From Thalassospira sp. MCCC 1A01428 (lineage in GTDB: Bacteria > Pseudomonadota > Alphaproteobacteria > Rhodospirillales > Thalassospiraceae), in NCBI RefSeq assembly GCF_002115825.1, contig NZ_JFJZ01000006.1:1-64000 (forward strand): a DNA stretch of 64,000 nt, read 5' to 3'. Position 1 is the stretch's first letter. Every line of letters begins with the position of its first letter. A program made the translations under genes and the position numbers. Shown here in pieces: positions 53,203 to 63,022 of this stretch. The notes beneath the pieces were generated by a model. The model did no database searches, was not told the origin of the DNA, and worked only from the letters and a program-made list of their open reading frames with translations.

Positions 53203-53784
53203 TTAGTCCAGTGTTGAAAGGGCGGTATCGACAAAATCGCGCATGGTGTCTTCGTCGGCGGCGCGGCGGGCCATTAATTGTAATCCCTGCAGGGAACCTG
53301 CCAGAAACCGGGCCAGGGCGCGGATGTTTTTGGTGTCGGAGATGGTTTTTTGCGCCTGTGCGCGAACCAGTGCATCAACAAACAAAAGTTCGGTACGTTT
53401 AAACGATTGGCGGGCAATGGCGGCGGTTTCGGCATCGTGGGGGGCCAGTTCCATGCCGGAATTAACCATCAGGCAGCCCTTGTTGCGACCTTCAGCCAGA
53501 CCATTTCGCATAACGCTGCGAAATGTCTCGACAATTGCCTGTCGGCCATCCTGCATTTCAACAAGTTTGGCAAACCGCGCCGCCGAGATCGTTCGAATGT
53601 AATGGTCCAGAACCCGCAAAAACAGGGCCTTTTTGTCGCCGAAACTGGCATACATGCTGGCGCGGTTCAGGCCGGTTTCGTTAACCAGATCCTGTACCGA
53701 GGTGCCTTCAAACCCCTTGTGCCAAAATACGTTCATGGCGTTATCAAGAACGTTGTCTTCGTCAAAGGCGCGAGGACGGGCCAT
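53203..53784 (-). CDS. TetR-family regulator
   Basis: Regulator of 193 residues. The helix-turn-helix is VLDNAMNVFWHKGFEGTSVQDLVNETGLNRASMYASFGDKKALFLRVL, typical of the branch that represses reactive-electrophile or efflux genes, with C-terminal domain rich in Arg and Ala (NKGCLMVNSGMELAPHDAETAAIARQ). No target gene lies beside it; the next gene upstream, folA, is transcribed in the same direction. Self-regulation through the inverted repeat at 53826-53842 is possible. Confidence 0.9.
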   Translation of the reverse strand: MARPRAFDEDNVLDNAMNVFWHKGFEGTSVQDLVNETGLNRASMYASFGDKKALFLRVLDHYIRTISAARFAKLVEMQDGRQAIVETFRSVMRNGLAEGRNKGCLMVNSGMELAPHDAETAAIARQSFKRTELLFVDALVRAQAQKTISDTKNIRALARFLAGSLQGLQLMARRAADEDTMRDFVDTALSTLD

Positions 53785-53825
53785 TTTATGGTGCTCACAA
53801 GGATGTTACGATGTGGAAAGTGGTA

Positions 53826-53842
53826 TTACCATAAAGGGGTAA
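53826..53842. promoter_or_regulatory. Inverted repeat upstream of the TetR gene
   Basis: TTACC (53826-53830) and GGTAA (53838-53842) with a 7-base spacer, 42 bp upstream of the start codon. Short; a candidate operator only. Confidence 0.4.
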
Positions 53843-53883
53843 CATATATGGATCAAGCGTTCTGACCCTCGCCCGTTTCACAT

Positions 53884-54408
53884 TCAGGCGATTTTTTCCC
53901 AAGTGACAAAGCTAAATCCCGGACCACTTTCGGGGGTGGGGTGATCGTCACGGTTAATTTCCTGCCATTCTGTATTTGCAAGCGGTGGAAGAAACGTATC
54001 GCCATCAAATTCGTCGTGAACTTCGGTAATTTCGTAACGCGTGGTAAAGGGCAGGGCCAGTTTGTAAATTTGTGCCCCGCCAGCAATGATAACTTCGTTC
54101 ACACCATCGCGAATGGCGATGTCATCTGCGGTCTGAATGGCTGTTTCGATATCATGGCACACAATGACGCGCTCATCGGCAAAGGACCAGCTTTTGTCGC
54201 GGGTGACGACAATAGATGTGCGACCGGGCAGTGGTTTGCCAATTGATTCAAACGTTACCCGCCCCATGATCATAGGTTTGCCGCGCGTCAGGGCCTTAAA
54301 GTGTTTCAAATCTTCGGGAATATCCCACGGCATCCAGCCTTTGGTACCAATGGCGCGGTTTTGTGAAACGGCAACCACTGCAACCCGGTTGATTTTGCGA
54401 TTGTCCAT
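53884..54408 (-). CDS. folA: Dihydrofolate reductase
   Basis: Reduces dihydrofolate to tetrahydrofolate with NADPH; 174 residues. Motifs: VAVVAVSQNRAIGTKGWMPWDIPEDLKHFKALTRG with the substrate Asp, PMIMGRVTFESIGKPLPGRTSIVVTRD for NADPH, and EVIIAGGAQIYKLALP. It directly follows thyA (their ends overlap by one base), the usual thyA-folA arrangement for thymidylate synthesis. Confidence 0.95.
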   Translation of the reverse strand: MDNRKINRVAVVAVSQNRAIGTKGWMPWDIPEDLKHFKALTRGKPMIMGRVTFESIGKPLPGRTSIVVTRDKSWSFADERVIVCHDIETAIQTADDIAIRDGVNEVIIAGGAQIYKLALPFTTRYEITEVHDEFDGDTFLPPLANTEWQEINRDDHPTPESGPGFSFVTWEKIA

Positions 54409-55202
54409 TATACAGCTACCTTGCCCGCAATATGCGGGTGCGGGTCGTAATTGTTCAGGGTGAAATCACTGTATTTGAAATCAAATATCGATTTTACAGC
54501 AGGGTTGATTTGCATCTGCGGCAACGGGCGCGGTGTGCGTGCCAATTGCAATTCCACCTGTTCAAGGTGGTTGGTATAAAGGTGGGCATCGCCCAGCGTA
54601 TGGACAAAATCGCCCGGTTTCAGGTCGCAAACCTGTGCCACCATCAAGGTCAGCAGGGCATAGGATGCAATATTGAATGGCACACCCAGGAAAATGTCGG
54701 CGCTGCGTTGATAAAGCTGGCACGACAATTTGCCATCGGCGACATAGAATTGAAACAGGCAGTGGCAGGGGGGCAGGGCCATGTCGGGCACATCGGCCAC
54801 ATTCCATGCCGATACGATTAGGCGGCGGGAATCGGGCGTGGTTTTGATCTGATTGATCAGGGTGCTGATCTGATCGACGGTTTCACCATTCGCCCCCCGC
54901 CAGGATCGCCATTGCCCCCCATAAACCGGGCCAAGGTCGCCATTTTCGTCGGCCCATTCGTTCCAGATTCGAACACCATTATCTTGCAAATACTTGACGT
55001 TGGTGTCGCCGGCCAAAAACCACAGCAATTCATGAATGATCGATTTCAGGTGCAGTTTTTTGGTCGTGACCATCGGAAAGCCTGCCGATAGGTCAAACCG
55101 CATCTGATGGCCAAAAATGGAAATTGTGCCGGTGCCGGTACGGTCTTCCTTGCGGGTGCCGGTGTCGCGCACCAGACGCATCAGATCAAGATATTGCTGC
55201 AT
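54408..55202 (-). CDS. thyA: Thymidylate synthase
   Basis: Methylates dUMP to dTMP using methylene-tetrahydrofolate; 264 residues, the same as E. coli ThyA. The start ATG ending at 55202 fits the family ([31 protein letters not shown]). Catalytic Cys is in [13 protein letters not shown]; other motifs are [23 protein letters not shown] and [13 protein letters not shown]. An in-frame extension to 55280 has no ribosome site. Operon with folA. Confidence 0.96.
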   Translation of the reverse strand: MQQYLDLMRLVRDTGTRKEDRTGTGTISIFGHQMRFDLSAGFPMVTTKKLHLKSIIHELLWFLAGDTNVKYLQDNGVRIWNEWADENGDLGPVYGGQWRSWRGANGETVDQISTLINQIKTTPDSRRLIVSAWNVADVPDMALPPCHCLFQFYVADGKLSCQLYQRSADIFLGVPFNIASYALLTLMVAQVCDLKPGDFVHTLGDAHLYTNHLEQVELQLARTPRPLPQMQINPAVKSIFDFKYSDFTLNNYDPHPHIAGKVAV

Positions 55203-55384
55203 GCCGTGTCTGTCCTGGGTGGTCGTGTTTTTGGGGAATCTGTTTTGGCGCAGGATAGACAGGCACGCGCCCATGTGCAACGCCTGAGAGGCCCTGCACA
55301 GGATGGTCTGAAATGTTCCCGCAATGTGATAAAAAGTTTTCGGGCAAAACCCCTTGTGAAGCGGGGGTAGTTTCCCCTATATAA

Positions 55385-55730
55385 GGGCTGTCAGCGCAAG
55401 CTGACTATGGCGTTACACGACTTGACAGAATAGACATTACGGACCCGGGGGCGGTACCCGGCGGCTCCACCAACCTTTCGATTTCGTCCGACTCAGGCGA
55501 TGTTCGTGGGGCCGAAACAGGATCGACGTGTGTAGTAAAAGTCTATGTTGGCGCTCGGCATGGTACCACCGATATCGGGCCAATGTTTGTAAACGCAAAC
55601 GATAACAATGCTCCGGTTGCTGTTGCTGCGTAAGCGGCACTAGCACCAAAGCGAAATTCCGGTTGCCGGGAGCGGTAACCTGGTGGGGGACGGGGCACCT
55701 AGCAACAGAACGCCCCATTTTCTCCCCGTT
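55385..55730 (+). ncRNA. ssrA: tmRNA, circularly permuted two-piece form
   Basis: Rescues stalled ribosomes and tags the unfinished protein for proteolysis. The order is that of the alphaproteobacterial permuted gene: the acceptor piece ends CTCCACCA at 55465-55472, then an intervening segment, then the coding piece begins GGGGCCGAAACAGG at 55508. The tag frame is 55595-55633, reading ANDNNAPVAVAA then stop, with the terminal AA typical of proteolysis tags. TATATA near 55380 may be the -10 region. The outer ends are estimated. sspB lies directly downstream. Confidence 0.95.
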
Positions 55731-55872
55731 TTGAAAATGTTGATGCGTGAAGTGATTGCCACGCTCTTGTAATTCTCTCACGCTTGTTTATGAATAGAAG
55801 CTGACAAATGCGCCATTGGGGATGGTGGCGCATAGGAGTGACGGGCCGGGCCCGCCAGAAACAGGATTTTCG

Positions 55873-56379
55873 ATGCACGAACCGGAAGAATTCCGATACG
55901 ATTTGATGGTCGATCAGGCGCTGCGCGGCGTGGTAAAACAAATTCTTACCCGCGTGGCCAAAGAGGGCCTTTTCGGCGAGCATCATTACTATGTCACGTT
56001 CCAGACCAATCACCCCGGTGTCGAGCTGCCTGAAAACCAGCGCAAGGCGCACCCGGATAATATCACGGTGGTTGTGCAGCATCGATTCTGGGATATGACG
56101 GTAACCGACGACTATTTTTCTGTCGGAATGAGCTTTGACGGTATGCCAACCGTGGTTGTTGTGCCCTTTGATGCAATGCTGGCATTTGTCGATCCGTCGG
56201 CCAACTTCATGCTGACTTTCAGTGTTGAAGAAGAAATGGACGACGAGGATTTCGAAGATGCCGAAGAGCTTGAAGAACCGGCAAAATTGAGCGCTGAACC
56301 GGCATCCCGGTCCAAGCCTGCGCCCGAATCGGGTGAAAGTGGCGAAGTCATCGCGCTTGATGCGTTTCGAAAGAAGTAA
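55873..56379 (+). CDS. sspB: ClpXP adaptor SspB, alphaproteobacterial type
   Basis: Delivers ssrA-tagged proteins to ClpXP. 168 residues from the ATG at 55873 (MHEPEEFRYDLMVDQALRGVVKQILTRVAKEG), with AGGA upstream. The folded domain includes HHYYVTFQTNHPGVELPENQRKAHPDNITVVVQH and FSVGMSFDGMPTVVVVPFDAMLAFVDPSANFMLTF. An acidic linker follows, and the C-terminal EVIALDAFRKK is the ClpX-docking motif. It is immediately downstream of ssrA, which makes the tag-and-deliver pair a genomic unit. Confidence 0.93.
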   Translation: MHEPEEFRYDLMVDQALRGVVKQILTRVAKEGLFGEHHYYVTFQTNHPGVELPENQRKAHPDNITVVVQHRFWDMTVTDDYFSVGMSFDGMPTVVVVPFDAMLAFVDPSANFMLTFSVEEEMDDEDFEDAEELEEPAKLSAEPASRSKPAPESGESGEVIALDAFRKK

Positions 56380-56416
56380 TCACCTCCTGCTGCGGGACGG
56401 ATTAACGAATAAGAAG

Positions 56417-56447
56417 AAACGGACGGTTAATCATTGACCGTCCGTTT
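56417..56447. terminator. Bidirectional terminator between sspB and the chemoreceptor gene
   Basis: An 11-bp stem (56417-56427 with 56437-56447, arm AAACGGACGGT), followed on plus by TTGTTGTTT and on minus by CTTCTTATTCG. Strong on the plus strand. Confidence 0.88.
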
Positions 56448-56454
56448 TTGTTGT

Positions 56455-57693
56455 TTAAAGGGCTTCTTCGATGAAACCTTTGACTTCATCGTAAAGGCCA
56501 TCTGAATGTTCAGACAGATTTTGCGAGAAGTCTGACAGGCGGGTACCTTGCTCGGCGGTTTTTTCCGAGAGTTTGTCAAGCCGTGCGAGATCGGCTGTAA
56601 TGGTGCTTATGCCGTTTGCGACGGAAAGGATGTTGGCGGCAATTTCCTGAGAGGCGGCGTGCTGCTGCTCGACAACGGCACTCAGGTTTTCTGCGATTTC
56701 TTCATTGGTTTCGATCACCTTGCGGGTGTCGGTCAATTCGGAAACCACACGCGCGGTGTTCTCGCGAATTGCGGCAATGCGGTCTGTAATATCCTTGGTT
56801 GACCGGGCTGTTTGGGTGGCCAGCGATTTGACTTCGCCCGCAACAACGGCAAAGCCCTTGCCGGCATCACCAGCCCGCGCGGCTTCAATGGTGGCATTTA
56901 GCGCCAAAAGATTGGTCTGGTTGGCAATATCCTGAATAATTTTGACAACGGAGCCGATTTCTTCGACCGCACCGGAAAGCGTGTTCATGACCTCGCCGGT
57001 ATCGTTCATTTCCGACACAGCGCGATTGGCAACTTCGGTCAGGCGGTCAATCTGCGATGAAATTTCGCTGATCGACTGGGTCATTTCCTCGGATGCGGTG
57101 GAAACATGATTTGCCCTTTGTGCGGTGCTGTCGCCTTCCTCGCGAATTTTACCGGCCAGCTCCGAACCGTCTGTGGAGTTTTCGGCAAGGTCGTTTGACA
57201 ATGTATTGAGGTTTTCTGCGGCCTCGCGGACTTTCTCTGACAGGCTAACGCAGGTGCGGCCCATTTTGACCTGATCGGTAATGACTTCGCCGCTCATGAT
57301 AAAGCCGGTTGCTGTGTCATCTTCGTCCATAAGGGGCGTTACCGTTATCATCAGTGTATGGTCGTCAAGACGGACACGTTGATAAATGGGCATTTCATTC
57401 AGGCGATTGCCTAAATTGGCGAATTGTTTGCGGTCAAATATCTTGTTGAGCTGGGCAATTGGCGTGTCGATCAGTTTTGAAAAATTCACATCTTCGGTTT
57501 TTAAAAGCGTTTCGGCAAATTCGCGCGAAATGAAGAGAATTTTACCGGCAAGATCGCATGTCACGATATTGTACGGAATTGAGTTGATCAGGTCTTTGTA
57601 AAAAGAATTTTGTCGATCTGCTGCCAATTTTGTATGAATTTCTGCAGCATCATGGGCATTCGAATTCGCATTCGCGCGAAAGAATTTAAGCAT
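56455..57693 (-). CDS. Soluble PAS-domain methyl-accepting chemotaxis protein
   Basis: Chemoreceptor of 412 residues with no membrane segment, so cytosolic. Residues 30-150 form a PAS-like sensor ([35 protein letters not shown] and [26 protein letters not shown]). The rest is an MCP signalling coiled coil with the hairpin tip [43 protein letters not shown]. It has no HAMP domain. A cytosolic signal such as redox state or a bound cofactor is likely; no CheA/CheW gene is adjacent. Confidence 0.92.
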   Translation of the reverse strand: MLKFFRANANSNAHDAAEIHTKLAADRQNSFYKDLINSIPYNIVTCDLAGKILFISREFAETLLKTEDVNFSKLIDTPIAQLNKIFDRKQFANLGNRLNEMPIYQRVRLDDHTLMITVTPLMDEDDTATGFIMSGEVITDQVKMGRTCVSLSEKVREAAENLNTLSNDLAENSTDGSELAGKIREEGDSTAQRANHVSTASEEMTQSISEISSQIDRLTEVANRAVSEMNDTGEVMNTLSGAVEEIGSVVKIIQDIANQTNLLALNATIEAARAGDAGKGFAVVAGEVKSLATQTARSTKDITDRIAAIRENTARVVSELTDTRKVIETNEEIAENLSAVVEQQHAASQEIAANILSVANGISTITADLARLDKLSEKTAEQGTRLSDFSQNLSEHSDGLYDEVKGFIEEAL

Positions 57694-58047
57694 AGACCCC
57701 GGTCCTTCAATAGAACATTTTGTGGTAAAGACGCGGATAGTCGTGCTGTGCGGGGGGGCTATTCAAGTTAAAATTACGATTGATTATCAAGTTTTGAAAT
57801 CAATCGGTTATCGTGCCATTTGTTCTATACTTAAGGGAATGTATTTTAATACTTGAACGACTTTTTTTATAACCGACTGTGCTTGTGCGTTATTGGTGAC
57901 AATTGACGACTCGACAGCTCGTAAGCGGGAGAATTGCGGGTTTTTTGGGCTTCAAATACGTGGCGTTTTGATGCAGCAGGCGCTATGTTCTGCACCAGCA
58001 AAGCAAAAAATAATCCACCTTGTTTTTGAGAGAGACGGAAGCCTTCC
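57694..58047. other. Divergent promoter region of the chemoreceptor and fumarase genes
   Basis: A 354-bp AT-rich gap. An inverted repeat CGATTGAT (57777-57784) and ATCAATCG (57799-57806) with a 14-base spacer lies near the chemoreceptor start and may be regulatory. No coding sequence seen. Confidence 0.45.
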
Positions 58048-59664
58048 ATGAGTGATTTTGTCTATAAAGCCATGTTCGAGCAGGGCAAGGATGCCACGCC
58101 ATATCGCAAGATTGGTGATGAAGGTATCGAAACCCTTGATGTTAACGGTGAAACCTTTTTGAAGGTGGCACCCGAAGCGATTGAAAAGCTTACCCTGCAG
58201 GCGTTTTTTGATTGTTCGCATTTGTTGCGCCCCGGCCATCTTGAACAGTTGCGTAAAATTCTGGATGACCCGGAAGCAACGGAAAATGACAAATTTGTCG
58301 CCATGGATTTGCTGAAAAACGCCAATATCGCCTCGGGCGGGGTGTTGCCAATGTGCCAGGATACCGGCACCGCCATTGTCATGGGCAAACGCGGGGGCCG
58401 CGTTATTACCGATGGCAATGATGAAGAAGCGGTTTCAAAAGGCATCTGGCGGGCTTATCAGGAACATAACCTGCGTTATTCGCAGGTTTCCCCGGTAAAT
58501 ATGTTTGAAGAAAAAAACACCGGTTCCAACCTGCCAGCCCAGATCGATTTATACGCAACGCCGGGCAATGAATATAAATTCATGTTCATGGCAAAGGGCG
58601 GCGGATCAGCCAACAAAACCTTCCTGTTTCAGCAAACCAAGGCGTTGTTGAACCCCGAAAGCCTGCGTAAATTTCTGGACGAAAAAATTCGTACGCTGGG
58701 CACCTCGGCTTGCCCGCCCTATCACCTTGCCATCGTGATTGGCGGAACATCGGCCGAAGCCACCCTGAAAACCGTTAAAATGGCATCGGCCCGTTATTAC
58801 GATAACCTGCCGACCGAAGGCGGTAATGATGGCCAGGCCTACCGTGACCTTGAATGGGAACAGAAGGTTCTGGAAATGACCCGCGAAATGGGCATTGGCG
58901 CACAGTTTGGCGGCAAGTATTTCTGCCATGACGTGCGGGTTATTCGCTTGCCACGCCACGGGGCAAGCTGCCCGGTGGGCATTGGGGTGTCGTGCTCGGC
59001 CGACCGTCAGGTTCTGGGTAAAATCACGGCTGATGGTATCTTTATCGAGGATCTGGAACATAACCCGGCGAAATACTTGCCCGAGGTTTCGGACGAACAT
59101 CTTGATGATAACGTCGTTAAGGTCGATTTGAACCGCCCGATGGACGACGTCCGCAAGCAGCTGTCGCAATATCCGGTTAAAACCCGTCTGGCATTGACCG
59201 GCAAGGTGATTGTGGCGCGCGATATTGCCCATGCCAAAATCAAGGAACGCCTTGATGCTGGCGAAGGCATGCCGGAATACCTTAAAAATCACCCGGTTTA
59301 TTATGCAGGCCCGGCCAAAACGCCGGAAGGCATGCCGTCCGGCTCGTTCGGGCCGACCACGGCAGGACGTATGGACGCCTATGTTGACATGTTCCAGGAA
59401 CATGGCGGGTCATTTGTGATGCTGGCCAAAGGCAACCGGTCCAAACAGGTCAAGGATGCCTGCCAGAAATATGGCGGTTTCTATCTTGGCTCTATCGGGG
59501 GTCCGGCTGCACGTCTGGCGCAGGATTGCATCAAGAAGGTCGAGGTGCTGGAATATCCTGAACTGGGCATGGAAGCGGTTTGGCAGATCGAGGTTGAGGA
59601 TTTCCCGGCTTTCATCGTGATTGATGACAAGGGCAATGATTTCTTTGCCGAATTTGGCATCTGA
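58048..59664 (+). CDS. Fumarate hydratase, class I (iron-sulfur)
   Basis: Interconverts fumarate and malate in the TCA cycle through a [4Fe-4S] cluster; 538 residues, as expected for the single-chain FumA/FumB type. The cluster cysteines are in [19 protein letters not shown] and in [30 protein letters not shown]-terminal part [27 protein letters not shown] is the conserved beta domain. GGAAG lies upstream of the ATG. Followed by a strong terminator. Confidence 0.95.
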   Translation: MSDFVYKAMFEQGKDATPYRKIGDEGIETLDVNGETFLKVAPEAIEKLTLQAFFDCSHLLRPGHLEQLRKILDDPEATENDKFVAMDLLKNANIASGGVLPMCQDTGTAIVMGKRGGRVITDGNDEEAVSKGIWRAYQEHNLRYSQVSPVNMFEEKNTGSNLPAQIDLYATPGNEYKFMFMAKGGGSANKTFLFQQTKALLNPESLRKFLDEKIRTLGTSACPPYHLAIVIGGTSAEATLKTVKMASARYYDNLPTEGGNDGQAYRDLEWEQKVLEMTREMGIGAQFGGKYFCHDVRVIRLPRHGASCPVGIGVSCSADRQVLGKITADGIFIEDLEHNPAKYLPEVSDEHLDDNVVKVDLNRPMDDVRKQLSQYPVKTRLALTGKVIVARDIAHAKIKERLDAGEGMPEYLKNHPVYYAGPAKTPEGMPSGSFGPTTAGRMDAYVDMFQEHGGSFVMLAKGNRSKQVKDACQKYGGFYLGSIGGPAARLAQDCIKKVEVLEYPELGMEAVWQIEVEDFPAFIVIDDKGNDFFAEFGI

Positions 59665-59691
59665 TGACGGTGCCTTCGGGCATATATTATC

Positions 59692-59722
59692 AAACGGGGC
59701 AGAACCATTTTCTGCCCCGTTT
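59692..59722 (+). terminator. Terminator after fumarase
   Basis: A 13-bp perfect stem (59692-59704 with 59710-59722, arm AAACGGGGCAGAA) with a five-base loop, followed by TGTTTTGC. Strong. Confidence 0.95.
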
Positions 59723-59801
59723 TGTTTTGCAAGAATGATCGGCTGGTTTTTCTGCCTGCATCACAGGTCGTCGGCCAGCCCTAATTTTCAGGATACGCCC
59801 C

Positions 59802-60743
59802 ATGTCCCGCCTTTCAAATCCGCCCCGGCCTTCTGCGCCTGCGGTGCCCGCACCGGTTGAAAACCGGTTGCTGGGAATCATTTGCGCCATTGTAACCGTA
59901 ACCATCTGGGCGTCATGGGTGGTGGCAACACGTTATGCGGTGACAACCCGGTTTACAGCGGTTGATATCGGCTTGATCCGTTTTGTCGTGCCGTTTTTGG
60001 TGCTGGCACCGGTATGGCTGAAACGTGGCATTTGGCCACGCGGCTTGCCGGTCATACCCGGTTTGCTGATTGTGGGCGGGTCCGGCGTTACCTATTCGCT
60101 GGTGGTGGCAACGGCGCTTAAATTTGCCCCGGCATCACATGTGGGCACGCTGTTGCCCGGTATCATGTCGATCTGGGCGGTGCTGATTGGTGTTGCCGTG
60201 TTTGGGGAAAAACCCGGTTTGATCCGCTGGGTTGGATATGGCGTCATTGCGGTGGGCATTGCCATTTTAACCGCCTTGCAACCGGGCGAGGCTGATCAGG
60301 CTTCTGTCATTATCGGTTATGTCTTGCTGGTGGGCGCAGCTTTGATGTGGGCGTGTTATACGCATGCGCTGCGCCGTTCCGGGCTGACCGCGATTGATGC
60401 GGCGGCATTTACCGGCTTTTGGTCCTTTGTCAGCTTTGCCGTTATTGCGCTGTTTACCGGCACCACCATTGCCGATGCACCGATAAACGACCTGTTGGTG
60501 CAATTGTTGTTTCAGGGTGTGTTATCGGGCGTGGTGGCGGTTGTGACCTATGGGATTGCGGTGCGCAATATTGGTTCAACCGGGGCGGCGGCCTTTGGCG
60601 CACTAACACCGGCTTTTGCTGCGCTTGGGGGCGTGTTTTTGCTAGGTGAACTGGGTAGTATCAGCCTGATACTCGCGGTTGCCCTGGTTATTGCCGGGGT
60701 GATGATTGCCTCAGGCGTTGCCAGCAAACTGTTGCGGCGTTAA
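59802..60743 (+). CDS. EamA/DMT-family transporter
   Basis: Ten-helix inner-membrane protein of 313 residues made of two EamA repeats. The first ends in LLPGIMSIWAVLIGVAVFGEKPGLIRWVGYGVI and the second in GALTPAFAALGGVFLLGELGSISLILAVALVIAGV. Members export metabolites or amino acids; substrate unknown. AGGA lies before the ATG. Convergent with the AbrB-family gene. Confidence 0.9.
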   Translation: MSRLSNPPRPSAPAVPAPVENRLLGIICAIVTVTIWASWVVATRYAVTTRFTAVDIGLIRFVVPFLVLAPVWLKRGIWPRGLPVIPGLLIVGGSGVTYSLVVATALKFAPASHVGTLLPGIMSIWAVLIGVAVFGEKPGLIRWVGYGVIAVGIAILTALQPGEADQASVIIGYVLLVGAALMWACYTHALRRSGLTAIDAAAFTGFWSFVSFAVIALFTGTTIADAPINDLLVQLLFQGVLSGVVAVVTYGIAVRNIGSTGAAAFGALTPAFAALGGVFLLGELGSISLILAVALVIAGVMIASGVASKLLRR

Positions 60744-60769
60744 CTGGCCGGTATTCCCTGCAAAAACAC

Positions 60770-60796
60770 AAACGGCTGGCGCGATGCCAGCCGTTT
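60770..60796. terminator. Bidirectional terminator between the EamA and AbrB-family genes
   Basis: An 11-bp perfect stem (60770-60780 with 60786-60796, arm AAACGGCTGGC) with loop GCGAT, T-rich on both sides (TGCTTTGGG on plus, GTGTTTTTG on minus). Confidence 0.92.
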
Positions 60797-60826
60797 TGCT
60801 TTGGGCCTTACGTTATGACACGGTTG

Positions 60827-62059
60827 TCAGCTTGTCGGCGTAAAACGCGCCACGGCCTTTGCCAGCGGCGGGCCGATCAGCAACACCATAAAAAACCGGG
60901 CCGATTGCATGACCAGAATAAAGGGTAAATCGACATGGGTGCTTGCGGCAATAATCGCGACGGAATCCAGCCCGCCGGGGCTGGTGGCAAGATAGGCGGT
61001 TAACGGGTCCACGCCCAGGAAATGCACCAGAAACACCGAAATGCCCGCGCAAAAACCAATCAGCACCACAATGGAAAGCAGGATTTTGGGCAGGGCATGG
61101 GCCGCATGGTGCAGCACGGACGGGGTAAATTTTAACCCGATGCTCCAGCCGATCATGGCATAGGTTAGCCCCAGAAACCATTCGGGCAATTCCACATCCA
61201 GCCAGCCATTGATATGCAGCACCATCACCAAAATCATCGGTACCAGCAACGCGCCCGACGGGATGCGCAACAAAACGCCAATGGTTGCAGTCGCGGCCGC
61301 GACCAGCAAGGTCAGGCCGAAATTGCCAAGGTCAAAGGCCGGGAACCAGTCATGGACCGGTACTGCTGCGCCGGGCGGCAGGCTGCTGGTAACCCAGAAA
61401 TTTGCCACCATCGACGCCACGGTAACCACACACACCACGCGCACATATTGCATGAAGGCAACCAGTCGGGCATCGGCGCCAAAGGCCTCGGCCATAATGA
61501 CCATTGCCGATGCAGCCCCGGGCGATGAGCCCCAAATACCGACAGTGCCCGGCAATACCCGGCGGATGCATAAAATCCAGCCCAGAAAACTGCTGGCGAG
61601 CAGGGTTAAAAAGGTAATCCCGATTACCAGCGGCCAGTCATCGAGAAAAGATGTAATGATGGCCGCGGTCATTGATCCGCCAATCATCGCGCCCAAAACC
61701 GATTGCGCCGATAAAAAGCCAATCCTGGGAATGCGAATGGTGGCACTGTTTGTGCCCATCACAATGCCCACAATCATCGGACCTAACAACAAGGCTGCCG
61801 GGATATGTCCCTGATGCAGGATGATGCCCACAATAACAGAACTGCCCAGCAAAATTGCCCATTGAAGGGCTTCTGGCAGTTTGCCAAGCCGCCGAATGGG
61901 GGACTTGTCCAACGGGATGTTGTTGCCTGTTTTATTATCGTTAGCGTCGTTTTCAGTGTTGGCGTTTTGATACGATGACGATGATGGATCGCCCTGGGGG
62001 CTATTGGCTGACGGCGATGATTTTGGTGTGATGTCGGGCAAGTCGTGGGGCAAAGTCAT
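60827..62059 (-). CDS. AbrB-family membrane protein (TIGR03082 type)
   Basis: Membrane protein of 410 residues with about ten helices arranged as two repeats; the conserved parts are GIVMGTNSATIRIPRIGFLSAQSVLGAMIG and LTAYLATSPGGLDSVAIIAASTHVDLPFILVMQSARFFMVLLIGPPLAKAV. The same motif family is annotated AbrB or ammonia-monooxygenase-like membrane protein; its substrate is not known. The first 60 residues are polar, acidic and Ser/Asn-rich, and the protein could start later, but no better ribosome site is seen. Confidence 0.85.
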   Translation of the reverse strand: MTLPHDLPDITPKSSPSANSPQGDPSSSSYQNANTENDANDNKTGNNIPLDKSPIRRLGKLPEALQWAILLGSSVIVGIILHQGHIPAALLLGPMIVGIVMGTNSATIRIPRIGFLSAQSVLGAMIGGSMTAAIITSFLDDWPLVIGITFLTLLASSFLGWILCIRRVLPGTVGIWGSSPGAASAMVIMAEAFGADARLVAFMQYVRVVCVVTVASMVANFWVTSSLPPGAAVPVHDWFPAFDLGNFGLTLLVAAATATIGVLLRIPSGALLVPMILVMVLHINGWLDVELPEWFLGLTYAMIGWSIGLKFTPSVLHHAAHALPKILLSIVVLIGFCAGISVFLVHFLGVDPLTAYLATSPGGLDSVAIIAASTHVDLPFILVMQSARFFMVLLIGPPLAKAVARFTPTS

Positions 62060-62507
62060 TTTCCGTATTAGGGCGCAAAACGGGGGCTTTTACGCGGTGA
62101 TAGCGGTTTTGGCTGGTGGCTTTAATGTAATGTCAGCGGCAGAACAGAAAATTTCAGATGTGTTTTTGTAGGGCTGTTATGGCGAAATGTTGCGATGGGG
62201 CTTGGGTGTTATTCATACCAAAACCCGATAGCTGCGCATTATAGTATAAACGTAACTAATCACGCACGAGCAATGCCATTGCAAGAGGGGGGCGTTGCCG
62301 ATTTTGATCTCGCGGTGCAAAATTATAAAAATGTAAATTGCGACCACCAATGCTGATGGGGGTTTTTGCGCTGTTTGGGTGTTGGTGCCGCAAATAATGG
62401 CCCGTCCATTTTAAGGGACCGCAAGGCACAGTTTGACCGAGGATTCCCATTGCCGGAGGCCCGACTGTTACCGGCAATGGGGGGTATGTTGGGTGCGGCC
62501 GTATTTA
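62060..62507. other. Intergenic region with a hairpin
   Basis: This 448-bp AT-rich gap contains no convincing gene. A hairpin with CCCATTGCCGG (62446-62456) and CCGGCAATGGG (62471-62481) lies 27 bp past the stop of the VOC gene, without a T-run, and may end its transcript. The left part should hold the AbrB-family promoter. Confidence 0.5.
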
Positions 62508-62903
62508 TCAGGCCGGGGTGTGGCATACCGCTTCGACATTGTTGCCATCGGCATCAATGACAAAGGCGCCATAATAATTTTCGTGGTAATGCGGGCGCAA
62601 GCCAGGTGCGCCATTGTCAGTTGCACCTGCGGCGATGGCTGCGTGGTAAAAGGCATCCACGGCCGCACGTGACGGGGCGGCAAAAGCAATGTGCGCGCCA
62701 TGCGTGTTTGGCGTTTTCATTTCCCCGCCCGATATCCAGAAAAAAGGTTTGCCGTTATTCCCGAACCCGGTGTGGGGATAGTTGCCGGTTTGCTCGGCTG
62801 TGACTTCCATGACGATGGAAATATCCAGCGGTGCCAGAACCGAAAGGTAAAAGCCGCGCGCTTTTGCATAGTCGTTAACGCGAATTCCCAGATGGTCGAT
62901 CAT
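62508..62903 (-). CDS. VOC-family (glyoxalase/bleomycin-resistance-like) protein
   Basis: Single-domain metalloenzyme-like protein of 131 residues starting at the ATG ending at 62903 (AGGAAA upstream). It starts MIDHLGIRVNDYAKARGFYLSVLAPL, with the metal His, and ends HYHENYYGAFVIDADGNNVEAVCH, with another His and a Glu. THGAHIAFAAPSRAAVDAFYHAAIAAG separates the two beta-alpha-beta units. Members conjugate or isomerise small substrates; the actual one is unknown. Divergent from a WYL regulator across a 44-bp palindrome. Confidence 0.92.
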   Translation of the reverse strand: MIDHLGIRVNDYAKARGFYLSVLAPLDISIVMEVTAEQTGNYPHTGFGNNGKPFFWISGGEMKTPNTHGAHIAFAAPSRAAVDAFYHAAIAAGATDNGAPGLRPHYHENYYGAFVIDADGNNVEAVCHTPA

Positions 62904-62942
62904 TTGAAATTTCCTGCCATGTTTAACCTTGAAAAGCCGGTT

Positions 62943-62986
62943 TATCATACCCCTCCTGACAGGAGCCTGTCAGGAGGGGTATGATA
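62943..62986. promoter_or_regulatory. 44-bp near-perfect palindrome, WYL operator candidate
   Basis: The arms 62943-62963 and 62966-62986 are exact reverse complements (21 bp each) around the dinucleotide AG. The inner core is CTGACAGGAGCCTGTCAG. It lies 40 bp from the VOC start and 37 bp from the regulator start, so it can control both divergent genes. Confidence 0.75.
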
Positions 62987-63022
62987 CGGTCCAGCGAGAT
63001 TGATAAAAAGCGGAAAACCAAT

